Under the pieces are notes generated by a model. It worked only from the letters and a program-made list of their open reading frames with translations. It made no database searches and was not told the origin of the DNA. A stretch of DNA of 64,000 nucleotides, taken from JACKII01 sp041687435 (GTDB lineage: Bacteria > Pseudomonadota > Alphaproteobacteria > Bin95). The position numbers were made by a program, and so were the translations under genes. Where the stretch lies: NCBI GenBank assembly GCA_041687435.1, contig JAWLBX010000013.1, positions 1 through 64,000 on the forward strand, written 5' to 3'. This document shows, piece by piece, positions 33,679 through 43,303 of the stretch (position 1 is the first letter of the stretch; every line of letters begins with the position of its first letter).

Positions 33679-34572
33679 TCAGCGTTGACGCGGGTCCAGG
33701 ATATCGCGAACCGCATCACCCAAAAGGTTGGTACCGAACACCACGAGACTGATCGCAATGCCCGGGAAAATCACCAGCCAGGGCGCCGTGCGGACATACT
33801 CGGCAGCGCTTTCGCTGAGCATGCGGCCCCAGCTTGCGTGAGGCTCGGGAATGCCCAGGCCAAGGAAGCTAAGGCTTGCCTCAGTCAGAATGGCAGCGCC
33901 AAGCTGTGCCGTAGCCAGCACGATTAGCGGGGCCAGCGTATTCGGCAGCACGTGACGCACGGCAATGCGAAGCTCGCTCATGCCGCAAGCCCGAGCCGAC
34001 TCCACGAATGGCATCTCGCGCAACGAAAGCGTGTTCGAGCGGATCACGCGGGCGACGTTTGGCACCAATGGAATGGAAATGGCGAGGATCGTGTTTTCCA
34101 GGCTTGGCCCCAACGCCGCGGCCATAACCAAGGCCATGACGAGCAGAGGCAGCGCCTGCATGACATCCATCAGTCGCTGCATCACCAGATCGAACCAGCC
34201 GAGCAGATAACCGCTGGACAAGCCAATGATTACACCCAATACGCACCCCAACACCGTGGAGCCGACACCGACCATCAACGATATGCGGGCGCCATAAATG
34301 ATGCGGGCATAGACGTCGCGCCCCATCACGTCGGCACCCAGCATATGAGCAGAGCCCGGTGCCGCCAGAGAAGTGGCGGCATTGGTCTGGTAGGGGTCCA
34401 TCCCCGCCACCCATTCGGCAAAAACGGCGGCGAAGACGAACAGCAGCGTGATGACTGCGCCGATGGCACCCAACGGGTACTGCCGGCAGAACTTTTTGAT
34501 TTGATACCAGATGCCCTTCCGCCGGATTTCCGCGGCGGGCAGGGTTTCGATGCTGAAATCGGGGGAGGTCAT
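33679..34572 (-). CDS. ABC transporter permease (DppC/OppC family)
   Basis: A 297-residue inner-membrane permease with an N-terminal cytoplasmic stretch and about six helices. It has the OppC-type N-terminal domain (PLGAIGAVITLLFVFAAVF) and the EAA loop around ESARACGMSELRIAVRHVLPN that docks an ATPase. It begins 15 bases after the DppB-like gene, so the two pair. With the binding protein upstream they form the membrane part of a peptide- or opine-type importer, but no ATPase gene is present in this window. Confidence 0.93.
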   Translation of the reverse strand: MTSPDFSIETLPAAEIRRKGIWYQIKKFCRQYPLGAIGAVITLLFVFAAVFAEWVAGMDPYQTNAATSLAAPGSAHMLGADVMGRDVYARIIYGARISLMVGVGSTVLGCVLGVIIGLSSGYLLGWFDLVMQRLMDVMQALPLLVMALVMAAALGPSLENTILAISIPLVPNVARVIRSNTLSLREMPFVESARACGMSELRIAVRHVLPNTLAPLIVLATAQLGAAILTEASLSFLGLGIPEPHASWGRMLSESAAEYVRTAPWLVIFPGIAISLVVFGTNLLGDAVRDILDPRQR

Positions 34573-34587
34573 GAGGGCCGTTTCCCG

Positions 34588-35532
34588 TTAACTGTAGCGG
34601 ATTCGCGGGTCGAGTACCGCGTACAACAAGTCGACAACCAGGTTCACCACCACGGTAATGAGCGCGATCAGCATCACCAGGTTTTGAACGATCGGATAAT
34701 CGCGCCATTGGATCGCTTCCACGAGGAAGCGAGCCACGCCCGGAATGTTGAACACCGTCTCGGTCACGATCAAACCACCGATCAGGAACGCCGCTTCAAT
34801 ACCGATGATAGTGGTTACCGGCAGAATGGCATTGCGGAGCGCATGCTTGTAATTGATCGTGTTTTCGGTCGCACCCTTGGATCTGGCAGTACGGATATAG
34901 TCCTGCCGCATCACCTCCAGCATGCTGGATCGCGTCAGACGCATGATAATCGCCGAGGCGCGGAAGCCCACGGCTGCGGCTGGAATCGCGAGAAGACCCA
35001 ATTCCTCAAGCCAGCTTCTGGGCTCGTTCGTGTAGATCGGGATGTACCCGGCCCATGCGACGAACGCCGTCAGGATCAGCAGGCCCAGCCAGAAGCTGGG
35101 CAAGGACAGACCGGACAGCGAAATGATGCGAACAACATAGTCCGCCCAGGAATTCTGGCGCACCGCGCTGATCACACCCAGCGGCAGCCCAATCAGGACC
35201 GAGAAAAACAGAGCGAGGCCGGCCAGCTTGGCCGTAATTGGAATCCGCGGCGCCAACTCATCAATCGCCGGCAATTCACTGACGTAGGAAAAGCCGAGAT
35301 CGCCAACCGCCAATCCGCTGATCCAATCCCAGTATTGCTTCCATAGCGGCTGATCAAGGCCCAGTTCCTTTTCAAGGAAGGCCTTTTCCTGCGGATCGAT
35401 AAAGCCTGCGCTGTCGAAAAGGATATCGGCAATGTTGCCGGGCACCAGCCGTAACAACACAAAAATGATGATCGACATTCCGATCAACGTCAGCATCATC
35501 AACAGCAATCGACGGATAATGTAAGAGGTCAC
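34588..35532 (-). CDS. ABC transporter permease (DppB/OppB family)
   Basis: A 314-residue inner-membrane permease. The start MTSYIIRRLLLMMLTLIGMS is the typical OppB first helix, and the EAA region lies in YIRTARSKGATENTINYKH. It starts with GTG at 35532 with GGGAGGG a little upstream. Six helices are expected. It lies between the binding protein (35736-37337) and the second permease on the same strand, with a hairpin in the gap before it that could lower its expression relative to the binding protein. Confidence 0.93.
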   Translation of the reverse strand: MTSYIIRRLLLMMLTLIGMSIIIFVLLRLVPGNIADILFDSAGFIDPQEKAFLEKELGLDQPLWKQYWDWISGLAVGDLGFSYVSELPAIDELAPRIPITAKLAGLALFFSVLIGLPLGVISAVRQNSWADYVVRIISLSGLSLPSFWLGLLILTAFVAWAGYIPIYTNEPRSWLEELGLLAIPAAAVGFRASAIIMRLTRSSMLEVMRQDYIRTARSKGATENTINYKHALRNAILPVTTIIGIEAAFLIGGLIVTETVFNIPGVARFLVEAIQWRDYPIVQNLVMLIALITVVVNLVVDLLYAVLDPRIRYS

Positions 35533-35662
35533 GGCTGTTCAGCCCTCCCTTGCATCCTATTGGTATAACGGTTTCCCACAGCCCAAGCCTCCGACCGAAC
35601 TTGCTGTGGGCCAAAAACCGTTTCGCCCTTTCACTGCCTTGCGGGAGTTGCCGGGCGGAACA

Positions 35663-35692
35663 GAGGAGGGGCGATAAACATCACCCCTCCTC
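35663..35692 (-). promoter_or_regulatory. inverted repeat between binding-protein and permease genes
   Basis: Arms 35663-35671 and 35684-35692 pair (GAGGAGGGG with its complement), with an interior mismatch and two more pairs. It sits 43 bases after the stop of the substrate-binding protein gene on the transcribed strand. Such hairpins often stabilise the upstream message and reduce read-through into permease genes; here this is inference. Confidence 0.45.
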
Positions 35693-35735
35693 CCTTAACT
35701 GTCAGTAGGGAAACCCTACCCGTGTGTTAGATGGA

Positions 35736-37337
35736 TTACTTATCCAGCCACACGTCTTCCATGCGCGGACCATTGTACACGCTGTTCACCATCTGCGTGT
35801 AGCCCTTGACATATGGCTGCCAGCAGGTCGCGGACTTGGCGTGGAAGATCATCGGCCGGGCCACATCTTCCTGCAGCCTGCGGTCGATTTCCCAAACCAG
35901 CTTCTTGCGCTCTTCCTGGTCTTCCATCGCAGACTGCTTATAGAACAGCTCCTGCAGGTCCTTGTTGCAATATCCGGTATAGTTGCGCTCGGAACCACAG
36001 GCATAGCCCTCAAACAAAACCACATCGGGATCGTCGACACCGGTACCGGTCAGGTTCATGCCAACCTGATAGTCCTTGCGGGCGACAGTCGCATGCCAGT
36101 TGGACGTTTCGATAACATCCAGCTCGGCATCGATGTAGATCTCCTTCAAGTGGTCGATCAGGATCACTGCCGGGTCGCGATAGATGGCGATATTCCGGGT
36201 CGAAACCGTTACGTTCAGACGGTTGTCCGGGCCAAAGCCGGCTTCCTGCATCAACTTGCGGGCTTTTTCACGATCCACCTTGATGTCACCAAAGCCTTCG
36301 ACCTTGGCCAGTTCCTCGGGTGGCAGACCCCAGACGCCTGCAGGCGGCGGCAGGAACGCGCCACCGATATCGTCCTGGCCTTCGGAAATGATATCGACAA
36401 ACTCCTGCCGGTCGATCGTCAGCGCCATCGCGCGGCGAACCCGCTCGTCGTCGAACGGCGGCGCATCACGGTTGACAATCAGATTGCGCGAAACGTTGGT
36501 CGGCACCAACTCACAAACTGCATGCGGGGCCTGTTCCTTGACATCCTTTAGCAGCGCCACAGTGAGATCGGTCGGATAGGTCATGTCGAACTCACCGGCG
36601 ATGAACGCCAGCACGCGCGTGGAACGGCTCTTGATGATCGTCCACTCGATTGCGTCAAGGAACGGGCGGCCTTCACGCCAATAATTTTCGTTCTTCTCGA
36701 AGCGGGCACTTTCGTTCTGCTTCAGCTCGACGAACTTGAACGGGCCGGTGCCAATCGGGTTGGTGCGCATATCCTTGGCGGACACGTGGCACGGATAAAC
36801 CGGCGAGTAGCCCGATGCCAACAGCGCCAGGAAGGAAGGTTGCGGTTGACCCAGATGGAAGGTGACCTTGTTGTCGCCGTCCGTGGTGACCTCTTTCAGG
36901 TTCCAATACCAGGATTTGCGCGGATTCTTGCGCAGCCGCATCTCGCGCGACACATTGCCGAGCAACCGGTCCCAGGTGCATTTCACGTCAGCGCTGGTGA
37001 ACGGCTCGCCATCATGCCATTGCACGCCCGAACGCAGATTGAAGGTCAGAGCCGTCTTGCTTTCATTCAAAGACCAGTCCGTCGCCAGTTCGGGAACGAT
37101 CGAGTCCAAGCTATTCTTCGGCACATGTTGGTCGAAGAGAACCAAGTTGTTGAACACCGACATGTAGGGATTGGTGGTCGAGTTCGTGGCTTCTTCATGG
37201 ATCGACCCGCTGGGCGGGGTTCCACGGTGATAGATTTTTAGCGTGCCGCCATGCTTCTCAGCCATGGCACTACCGGCAGCGATGGTTAGCATGGCAGCGG
37301 CCATGCCTATCATCCCGGTTTTCCTAAGCGTCGCCAT
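35736..37337 (-). CDS. ABC transporter substrate-binding protein, family 5 (peptide/opine type)
   Basis: A 533-residue exported binding protein of the SBP_bac_5 family. A signal peptide with cleavage near ...GSAMAEKHG is visible in the first 26 residues, then GGTLKIYHRGTPP begins the mature protein. Typical motifs include WHDGEPFTSADVKCTWDRLL and NPIGTGPFKFVELK. These proteins capture peptides, opines or other amides in the periplasm for permeases such as the two that follow. AGGAGG sits just before the ATG. The ligand cannot be predicted. Confidence 0.93.
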   Translation of the reverse strand: MATLRKTGMIGMAAAMLTIAAGSAMAEKHGGTLKIYHRGTPPSGSIHEEATNSTTNPYMSVFNNLVLFDQHVPKNSLDSIVPELATDWSLNESKTALTFNLRSGVQWHDGEPFTSADVKCTWDRLLGNVSREMRLRKNPRKSWYWNLKEVTTDGDNKVTFHLGQPQPSFLALLASGYSPVYPCHVSAKDMRTNPIGTGPFKFVELKQNESARFEKNENYWREGRPFLDAIEWTIIKSRSTRVLAFIAGEFDMTYPTDLTVALLKDVKEQAPHAVCELVPTNVSRNLIVNRDAPPFDDERVRRAMALTIDRQEFVDIISEGQDDIGGAFLPPPAGVWGLPPEELAKVEGFGDIKVDREKARKLMQEAGFGPDNRLNVTVSTRNIAIYRDPAVILIDHLKEIYIDAELDVIETSNWHATVARKDYQVGMNLTGTGVDDPDVVLFEGYACGSERNYTGYCNKDLQELFYKQSAMEDQEERKKLVWEIDRRLQEDVARPMIFHAKSATCWQPYVKGYTQMVNSVYNGPRMEDVWLDK

Positions 37338-37442
37338 AGACGTTCCTCCTATATCTGCAAGCCTAGATGCCGCCCCGAGGACGGCAAGGGGCGCAAGCTA
37401 GCAGCACGATCATGTAATGCATACCCCTTGCACAGGTAGGCC

Positions 37443-38273
37443 TTAATCTTTTGTCGTATAGCGCGCAGCTAGCCAAGCTGCCGCAGCACGGGCCATGCCG
37501 CGGTTGGAATGGCCGACGCCCGGCACGCTCACCAACTGCCAGTTGAAGGGCAGCATCATGCGCCGCGCCTCTGCCCTTGCATCCTCATAAAAGTAATGAC
37601 CGCGCGCGTGCCGGTGCGGCCCCTGCCGCATCGCCTCTTCCGAGCGCAGCAGCATCGCATTGGTCACATCCGTGTCGTCCTCGCCAACCATCACCACCAG
37701 CGGCCGCGGGAACACCTGCTCCTGCACCGCCTCCAGATCGGGAAAGCGGTCTAGGCCATAGGGGAAACGCTCGCCCGGCCGGGCGAGCGTATAGGCACCG
37801 GCATTGGCGGCGATCGCGACCTCGAACCGCGCATTTTCCTGAAACAGCGCCAGCCTGTGCACGAATTGGCCGCCGGCGGAATGGCCATAGAGCCAATAAC
37901 CTTCACGCCGCGATCCGGTCAGGTCCCGCGCATGCTCGAACAGCCGTTCGACCAGCCCATAGCTCCAGCGTTCGCGTGGCAGATACTGCCGGCGGTCGGG
38001 TGTCCGCATATTGCCGACCTCATAGGCGCGCGGCCCTGGGAAAGCCTGCTGGCTGAATTCCGGTGCCAGCAGCAGGGCGCCCAGTGCTTCCGCATGCTGC
38101 ACCCAGTCGTCGCGGTAGCGGTCCGCATTACGCTTGTAGCCATGGAGGACAATGAGAATTGGCGAATTCGGGTTGAACGCGGCAGGCTTGTGCGCGAACA
38201 CCTGGACCGGCTGGTTTGGCTCTGCCGCCGGATCGGTGATGGTAAAGATGCTTTTGCCTGATGGTATCGTCAT
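37443..38273 (-). CDS. PHB-depolymerase/esterase-like alpha/beta hydrolase
   Basis: An alpha/beta hydrolase of about 276 residues. The opening strands lead to ILIVLHGYKRNADRYRDDW, the nucleophile elbow is YGHSAGGQFVHR, the acid is probably in GEDDTDV and the histidine in GVGHSNRGMA. The pattern resembles the dienelactone-hydrolase and PHB-depolymerase-like esterases that are annotated as poly(3-hydroxybutyrate) depolymerase. No clear signal peptide. The ATG at 38273 is used; an in-frame TTG at 38327 would add 18 residues and is possible, as neither has a good ribosome site. Divergent from the CFA-type gene. Confidence 0.8.
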   Translation of the reverse strand: MTIPSGKSIFTITDPAAEPNQPVQVFAHKPAAFNPNSPILIVLHGYKRNADRYRDDWVQHAEALGALLLAPEFSQQAFPGPRAYEVGNMRTPDRRQYLPRERWSYGLVERLFEHARDLTGSRREGYWLYGHSAGGQFVHRLALFQENARFEVAIAANAGAYTLARPGERFPYGLDRFPDLEAVQEQVFPRPLVVMVGEDDTDVTNAMLLRSEEAMRQGPHRHARGHYFYEDARAEARRMMLPFNWQLVSVPGVGHSNRGMARAAAAWLAARYTTKD

Positions 38274-38450
38274 CACTTGCCGGTTCACACTGAAGTTCGG
38301 GCCATCAAAATGTTTGGCTTCCGGCAAAATGTCCAGGGTCAGAGGAACTGGCGCTCAGCCAAAAGCTGGGCTATTGGGAGCCTTTCGCGGCTTTATGCTA
38401 TGCTTTATGCAACGATATCTCTCACGCGGACCGGGAGCCAGGCTGTCGTC

Positions 38451-39311
38451 ATGCCATTGAACCAAGGCGCCTCGCAGGAAGCGATTCAGTATCATTACGA
38501 CGTCGGCAACGATTTCTATGCGCCATGGCTCGGCCCGACGATGATCTATTCGGCGGCGATCTGGCCGGATGATCGTGGCCAGTCTTGCACGCTGGAGGAT
38601 GCCCAGAAAGCCAAACTCGACTGGCACATCCGTCAGGCTGGAGCCCCGAAAGGCGGGCGGCTCCTGGATATCGGCTGCGGCTGGGGTGGCACCATGCGCC
38701 GTGCCATCGACAGCACCGGCATAGGCGAGGCCGTGGGCCTCACTTTGTCGGATGCCCAGGCGGATTGGATCCGGGAACACCACGCCGGCCTGCCGCTCGG
38801 CGTGCAGGTCTGCCCTTGGCAGGCGTTCAGCGATCCCGCGCCGTTCGACGCTATCATCTCCATCGGCGCATTCGAACATTTCGCCAAGCCGGAGATGGAT
38901 CGGGCCGCCAAGGTGGCCCACTATGCCGACTTCTTCCGTTTTTGCGCCGATAGCCTGAAGCCCGGCGGCCAGCTATCCCTGCAAACCATCGTCTGGATGA
39001 ATGTCGCGCCGCAGGATGAGGTCAAGAACCTGCCGTTGCATATCTTCCCGGAAAGCAACCTGCCGCACGTGCCGGAAGTGTTCGAGGCCGCCGCACCGTA
39101 TTTCCACCCGATGGACTTCCACAACCGCCCGCGCGACTACAGCCGGACCCTGCGCGAATGGATCAAGGGGCTTGGCGCAAACCGGGCAGAGCTCGCCGCC
39201 ATGACCAGCGCCGAGACGGTCAAGCGCTATCGCGACGGCTTTGCCGGCTTCGTGCTGGGCTTCGAAACTGGCGTCATCGGGCTGACGCGATACGGTTTCT
39301 TGAAGAGGTAG
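38451..39311 (+). CDS. cyclopropane-fatty-acyl-phospholipid synthase family methyltransferase
   Basis: A 286-residue SAM-dependent methyltransferase. The N-terminal IQYHYDVGNDFYAPWL and the SAM loop LLDIGCGWGGTMRRA are those of the CFA/mycolic-acid cyclopropane synthase family, as is AIWPDD in the YSAAIW segment. It lacks the N-terminal lipid-binding domain of full CFA synthase (about 380 residues), so lipid or other small-molecule substrates are possible. The ATG at 38451 starts on the conserved helix. QueG begins one base after its stop. Confidence 0.85.
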   Translation: MPLNQGASQEAIQYHYDVGNDFYAPWLGPTMIYSAAIWPDDRGQSCTLEDAQKAKLDWHIRQAGAPKGGRLLDIGCGWGGTMRRAIDSTGIGEAVGLTLSDAQADWIREHHAGLPLGVQVCPWQAFSDPAPFDAIISIGAFEHFAKPEMDRAAKVAHYADFFRFCADSLKPGGQLSLQTIVWMNVAPQDEVKNLPLHIFPESNLPHVPEVFEAAAPYFHPMDFHNRPRDYSRTLREWIKGLGANRAELAAMTSAETVKRYRDGFAGFVLGFETGVIGLTRYGFLKR

Positions 39312-39312
39312 C

Positions 39313-40494
39313 GTGGCCAAACCAAGAGCAGCCTCCCCCAGTCCGAAAGATGCGATCCGCGCCCGTGCGGTGGAGTTGGGCTTCGATGCCGTCGGCTTCG
39401 CCCCGGCCCGTGCAACCGGCCAAAGCCGCACCGGGCTCGCCCTGTATCTGGCCGAAGGGCGGCACGGGGACATGGATTGGATGGCCACGACCGCCCACCG
39501 CCGCGCCGATCCGCGGGCGATGTGGCCAGGTGCCCGCTCCGCGATCGTCGTCGGCCTGAATTACGGGCCGGAACGCGACCCATTCGCGATCCTATCGGAT
39601 CGGGACAAGGGCGCCGTCAGCGCGTACGCCCAAACCCAACGCGACTATCATGACGTGGTGAAAAAGAAATTGCGCCAGTTGGCCCGCTGGATGGCGGAGA
39701 CCTATGGCTGCGAGGTCAAGCTGTTCTGCGATACCGCGCCGCTAATGGAAAAGCCCCTGGCGCAGCAGGCCGGCATTGGCTGGCAGGGAAAGCACTCCAA
39801 CCTGGTGAGCTGCGATCACGGCTCCTGGCTGTTCCTGGGCGAGGTGCTGACCAGCCTGCCTCTGCCACCGGACCAGCCGGAGACGGATCATTGCGGCACC
39901 TGCCGGCGCTGCCTGGACGTGTGCCCGACCGATGCCTTTCCGGCGCCTTACCGGCTTGATGCCCGGCGGTGCATCGCCTATCTGACGATCGAGCATCAGG
40001 GCCACATTCCCCACGAATTCCGCAAGGCCATCGGCAACCGCGTCTTCGGTTGCGACGATTGCTTGGCCGTTTGTCCCTGGAACAAATTTGCGGAGACGGC
40101 GCGGGACACGCAAATGCAAGCCAGGGCTGACCTTGCGGCCCCTGCCCTAGCCGATTTGGCCGCGCTGGATGATGCGGCGTTCCGTAAACTGTTTGCGGGA
40201 TCGCCCGTCAAACGCCTAGGCCGCAACCGGTTGGTGCGCAATGTGCTGATCGCCATGGCCAACAGCGGCGATCCGGCCATGCCCCCGCATATCCAGCCGC
40301 ATCTGGCCGATCCCTCCCCCGTTGTCCGGGCGATGGCGGTCTGGGCGATGGCGCAATTGCTTGACCGCTCAACCTTTGCAACCCTGGCCGCTGAACATGA
40401 GCCGGACGAGCCCGACCCGGAAATTCGGCGTGAGTGGACTCTTGCGCGCCAGGGCCGGATCGGGGAAGACTGTCACCAATTCGTCACACGTTGA
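39313..40494 (+). CDS. queG: epoxyqueuosine reductase
   Basis: A 393-residue QueG, which performs the last step of queuosine synthesis on tRNA using cobalamin and two [4Fe-4S] clusters. The ferredoxin-like cysteines are in CGTCRRCLDVCPTDAF, CIAYLTIEHQG and CDDCLAVCPWN. The cobalamin-binding part has DTAPLMEKPLAQQAGIGWQGK, and a HEAT-like tail follows (VRAMAVWAMAQLLDR). It starts with GTG at 39313, one base after the CFA-type gene, so translation is likely coupled. Cytoplasmic. Confidence 0.97.
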   Translation: MAKPRAASPSPKDAIRARAVELGFDAVGFAPARATGQSRTGLALYLAEGRHGDMDWMATTAHRRADPRAMWPGARSAIVVGLNYGPERDPFAILSDRDKGAVSAYAQTQRDYHDVVKKKLRQLARWMAETYGCEVKLFCDTAPLMEKPLAQQAGIGWQGKHSNLVSCDHGSWLFLGEVLTSLPLPPDQPETDHCGTCRRCLDVCPTDAFPAPYRLDARRCIAYLTIEHQGHIPHEFRKAIGNRVFGCDDCLAVCPWNKFAETARDTQMQARADLAAPALADLAALDDAAFRKLFAGSPVKRLGRNRLVRNVLIAMANSGDPAMPPHIQPHLADPSPVVRAMAVWAMAQLLDRSTFATLAAEHEPDEPDPEIRREWTLARQGRIGEDCHQFVTR

Positions 40495-40516
40495 AGCTTG
40501 AGGACGCGCCCCAGCC

Positions 40517-41593
40517 ATGGCCGGTACCGGTGAAATTTCGTCGACCCTGCAAACCGAGTCCGTGCTCGACCAGCACAAGTTCCCTGAGGACCGGTTGGAA
40601 GCCTTTATGAAGGAACATGTCGAAGGCTTCACCCCGCCTCTGACCGTCGGTCAGTTCCGTGGCGGCATGTCGAACCCGACGTTCATGCTGCAGGATGGTG
40701 CAGGCAAGCGCTATGTCATGCGCAAGAAGCCGCCGGGCAACCTGCTGCCGTCGGCGCACGCGGTGGACCGTGAACACCGGGTTATCAGTGCCCTCGGCCC
40801 GACGGACGTTCCCGTCGCCAAGACCTATGCCCTGTGCGAAGACGAGAGCGTGATCGGCCATGTCTTCTATATTATGGAGCACGTGGAAGGCCGGGTGATC
40901 CGCGATTTCTCGATACCCGGTGTGACGCCTGCGGTCCGGTTTGCGCATTGGGATGTCATGGGTGAAACCATGGCCAGGCTGCACAATGTCGATTTCCGGG
41001 CAGTGGGCCTGGAGGGGTACGGCCGGGTCGGCGGATACATGGTCCGGCAGGTCAAGCGCTGGTCCAGCCAGTACGAGGCAAGCAAGACGCACGAGTTGAA
41101 GGAGATGGAGAATCTCATCGCCTGGCTGAATGAAAACATGCCGGACGATGACGAAACCACCATCGTCCACGGCGATTTCCGCATGGAAAATCTGATTTAC
41201 CACCCGGACCGGCCGGAAGTGCTGGCGGTGATCGACTGGGAGTTGGGAACGTTGGGCAACCCGCTGTCCGACCTCGCCTATAACTGCCTGACCTATCATT
41301 ATGGCGACCCGGCCCGGGCCGATATCACCGAGATGGACCTGGAAGCCGCCGGCATTCCAACGGAAGAGCAATACATCGCCAAATATTGCGAACGCACTGG
41401 GCGAAGCGGCATTCCCGGCTGGAACTTCTATCTGGTACTATCGCTGTTCCGTTTGGCCGCCATCAGCCAGGGCGTTTACAAGCGCGGCATTGACGGCAAT
41501 GCCTCCAGTCCTGACGCCATCGAGCGAGGCAAGTCGGCCCGGCGGCTGGCGGAAATCGGCTGGCATTTGGTCCAAACCCGCGGAGCCGGCTAA
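40517..41593 (+). CDS. APH-family phosphotransferase (ACAD10/11-like)
   Basis: A 358-residue aminoglycoside-phosphotransferase-fold protein of the branch linked to acyl-CoA dehydrogenases 10/11. Catalytic markers are IVHGDFRMENLIYH and the metal aspartate in VIDWELGTLGNPLSDL, with the nucleotide part GQFRGGMSNPTFML and RYVMRKKPPG near the N-terminus. In mammals and bacteria such proteins phosphorylate 4-hydroxy acyl-CoAs; here the substrate is inferred. GAGGA lies upstream of the ATG. It is followed by the SMP-30 gene after 26 bases. Confidence 0.9.
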   Translation: MAGTGEISSTLQTESVLDQHKFPEDRLEAFMKEHVEGFTPPLTVGQFRGGMSNPTFMLQDGAGKRYVMRKKPPGNLLPSAHAVDREHRVISALGPTDVPVAKTYALCEDESVIGHVFYIMEHVEGRVIRDFSIPGVTPAVRFAHWDVMGETMARLHNVDFRAVGLEGYGRVGGYMVRQVKRWSSQYEASKTHELKEMENLIAWLNENMPDDDETTIVHGDFRMENLIYHPDRPEVLAVIDWELGTLGNPLSDLAYNCLTYHYGDPARADITEMDLEAAGIPTEEQYIAKYCERTGRSGIPGWNFYLVLSLFRLAAISQGVYKRGIDGNASSPDAIERGKSARRLAEIGWHLVQTRGAG

Positions 41594-41619
41594 CGCCCAA
41601 CAACAGAGGAACCGCCCCT

Positions 41620-42474
41620 ATGAGAGAATGCGCCACTGGCTATGGCCTGATTGAAGGCCCTGTATGGCATGACGATCTGGGCCTGCTGTTCAGCGACGTG
41701 CCGAACGGCGGCGTCTTCTGCTTGGACAAGCAAGGCCGTGTCAGCCAGCAGGTGCCGAAGCGCAGGGGCATTGGCGGCATGGCCTTGCACGCCGATGGCG
41801 GCCTGATCATGGGCGGGCGCGATGTGGTGTCGACGGATATCGACGGCTCCAACATGCAAACCCTGCTGGCCGGCGCGGATACCCGGGCCGGTGTGGGCTT
41901 CAACGATCTGACGACGGATAGCGCCGGGCGCATTTATGTCGGGGATTTGGGATTCAAGATATTCGGCGGCGGCGAGCCGAAGCCCGGCTATCTGCATGTG
42001 ATCGATCTGGATGGCGCCACGCGCGAGATCTCGGACGGAATCATGCTGACCAACGGCCTCGGCTTTTCACCGGATGGCAAGCGGCTCTATCACTCGGACG
42101 CGCGCGCCGATGTAGTGCGGGTGTATGACGTGCTGCCGGATGGAGGGGTAAGCGGGTGGAAACCCTTTGCCCACATTCAAAAGGGAGAAACGCCGGACGG
42201 GCTGGCCGTCGCGGCGGATGGTTCGGTCTGGGTGGCGCTGGCGCATGGCGGCGCGGTTGCGGTCTACGAACCGGACGGCACATTGCGCGAGCGCATTGCG
42301 GTGCCGCTGCCGATGGTTACCAGCGTCTGCTTTGGCGGCAACGATCTGCAAGACCTGTATGTTGTCACTGGCAGCCGCGGCGGCCCATCCGAAAATTGCG
42401 GCACGGTATTCGTCATGCGCGCGCCCGTTGCCGGCTTGCCATTGGCGCCGGCGAAGGTGCGGCGGCCAGGCTGA
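41620..42474 (+). CDS. SMP-30/gluconolactonase/LRE family beta-propeller protein
   Basis: A 284-residue six-bladed beta-propeller of the SMP-30 family (lactonases, metal-dependent). The first blade is YGLIEGPVWHDDLGLLFSDV, in which the Glu of EGPVW is the usual metal ligand, and later NGLGFSPDGKRLYHSDARAD gives the canonical Asn and Asp ligands. It is soluble with no signal peptide. It may open lactones in sugar or acyl metabolism; substrate unknown. It appears to be the last gene of the run that begins at 38451 and is followed by a weak hairpin. Confidence 0.88.
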   Translation: MRECATGYGLIEGPVWHDDLGLLFSDVPNGGVFCLDKQGRVSQQVPKRRGIGGMALHADGGLIMGGRDVVSTDIDGSNMQTLLAGADTRAGVGFNDLTTDSAGRIYVGDLGFKIFGGGEPKPGYLHVIDLDGATREISDGIMLTNGLGFSPDGKRLYHSDARADVVRVYDVLPDGGVSGWKPFAHIQKGETPDGLAVAADGSVWVALAHGGAVAVYEPDGTLRERIAVPLPMVTSVCFGGNDLQDLYVVTGSRGGPSENCGTVFVMRAPVAGLPLAPAKVRRPG

Positions 42475-42484
42475 AAAACGGAAA

Positions 42485-42518
42485 AAGCGCCCGACCCATC
42501 AGGATCGGACGCTTCTTC
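42485..42518 (+). terminator. weak hairpin terminator after the SMP-30 gene
   Basis: Arms 42485-42494 and 42505-42514 pair with one mismatch (AAGCGcCCGA against TCGGaCGCTT), with a ten-base loop, followed by CTTC. It begins ten bases after the stop codon. Short T run, so only a moderate call. Confidence 0.45.
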
Positions 42519-42605
42519 GGCTACGATCCGCGCCGGTGAACAAGGGACAGTGGTGCGTTCTGGAGGTGCCCTCTGCACACTTGGCGGCGAACCGATTCTG
42601 TTCGA

Positions 42606-43082
42606 TCAGTCGCGATTTTTGTGGTAGCGCATGCCCTCGCCGCTACCATCGCCATGCTTGCCGCGACGTTCCATCTCGTCGGGCTCGATCATGCCATCGT
42701 CGTTCCGATCCATATGCTGGAACATGCGGTCAGCGCGGCTGCCAACTTCATCCTTCGACAGCATGCCATCGCCATCCGCATCCAACCGCTTGAACTTGGC
42801 GAGCATCATCTGGCGGCGAAAGTCTTCCGTCATCGCGACGTATTCATCGGGGTTCAGGCTGCCATTGCCATCCGCATCGAACTTCGCCATCTGACCGTCG
42901 CGGTAGGCATCCGCTTCGGCACGGGTGATTTTGCCGTCGCCATCGGCATCCATCATGCCGAAAATCGCTTGCTTGTGACCACCGCGGTCATGATGGGACT
43001 TGCCGGCAACCGCAGCACTGGTCAGGCCAAGCGCGAGTGCGCCACCGATCGAAGCAATAAGGATTTTGTTCCGGGTGTGCAT
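42606..43082 (-). CDS. exported EF-hand calcium-binding protein
   Basis: A 158-residue protein with a signal peptide (about 1-26, ending VAG) and four EF-hand loops: DADGDGKITRAE (45-56), DADGNGSLNPDE (69-80), DADGDGMLSKDE (101-112) and DRNDDGMIEPDE (125-136). All have the 1, 3, 5 and 12 ligand residues for calcium. It is probably periplasmic and may buffer or sense calcium. GGAG lies upstream of the ATG at 43082. It is divergent from a two-component system across 221 bases, and that system may well control it; similar arrangements are common but this is inference. Confidence 0.9.
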   Translation of the reverse strand: MHTRNKILIASIGGALALGLTSAAVAGKSHHDRGGHKQAIFGMMDADGDGKITRAEADAYRDGQMAKFDADGNGSLNPDEYVAMTEDFRRQMMLAKFKRLDADGDGMLSKDEVGSRADRMFQHMDRNDDGMIEPDEMERRGKHGDGSGEGMRYHKNRD

Positions 43083-43303
43083 GACTCTTGCGTCTCCTAG
43101 GCTTGGTGGAACCGGGAGGGTTCCCTTCGTCGCGGCCGGTCTTGATCGCCGTCCGATGCAGCCAATATGGCGGGTGCTTGTCGCAGAACGATCCCGGGAA
43201 AACCGCAAAAGAGTCACCGGATGTCGCCAACAGCGGCACTGATACAATTGGTTACAAATTTCCCGACAGAAGCCCCAAAACCCATGGCACAGTCCGCTGC
43301 ATC

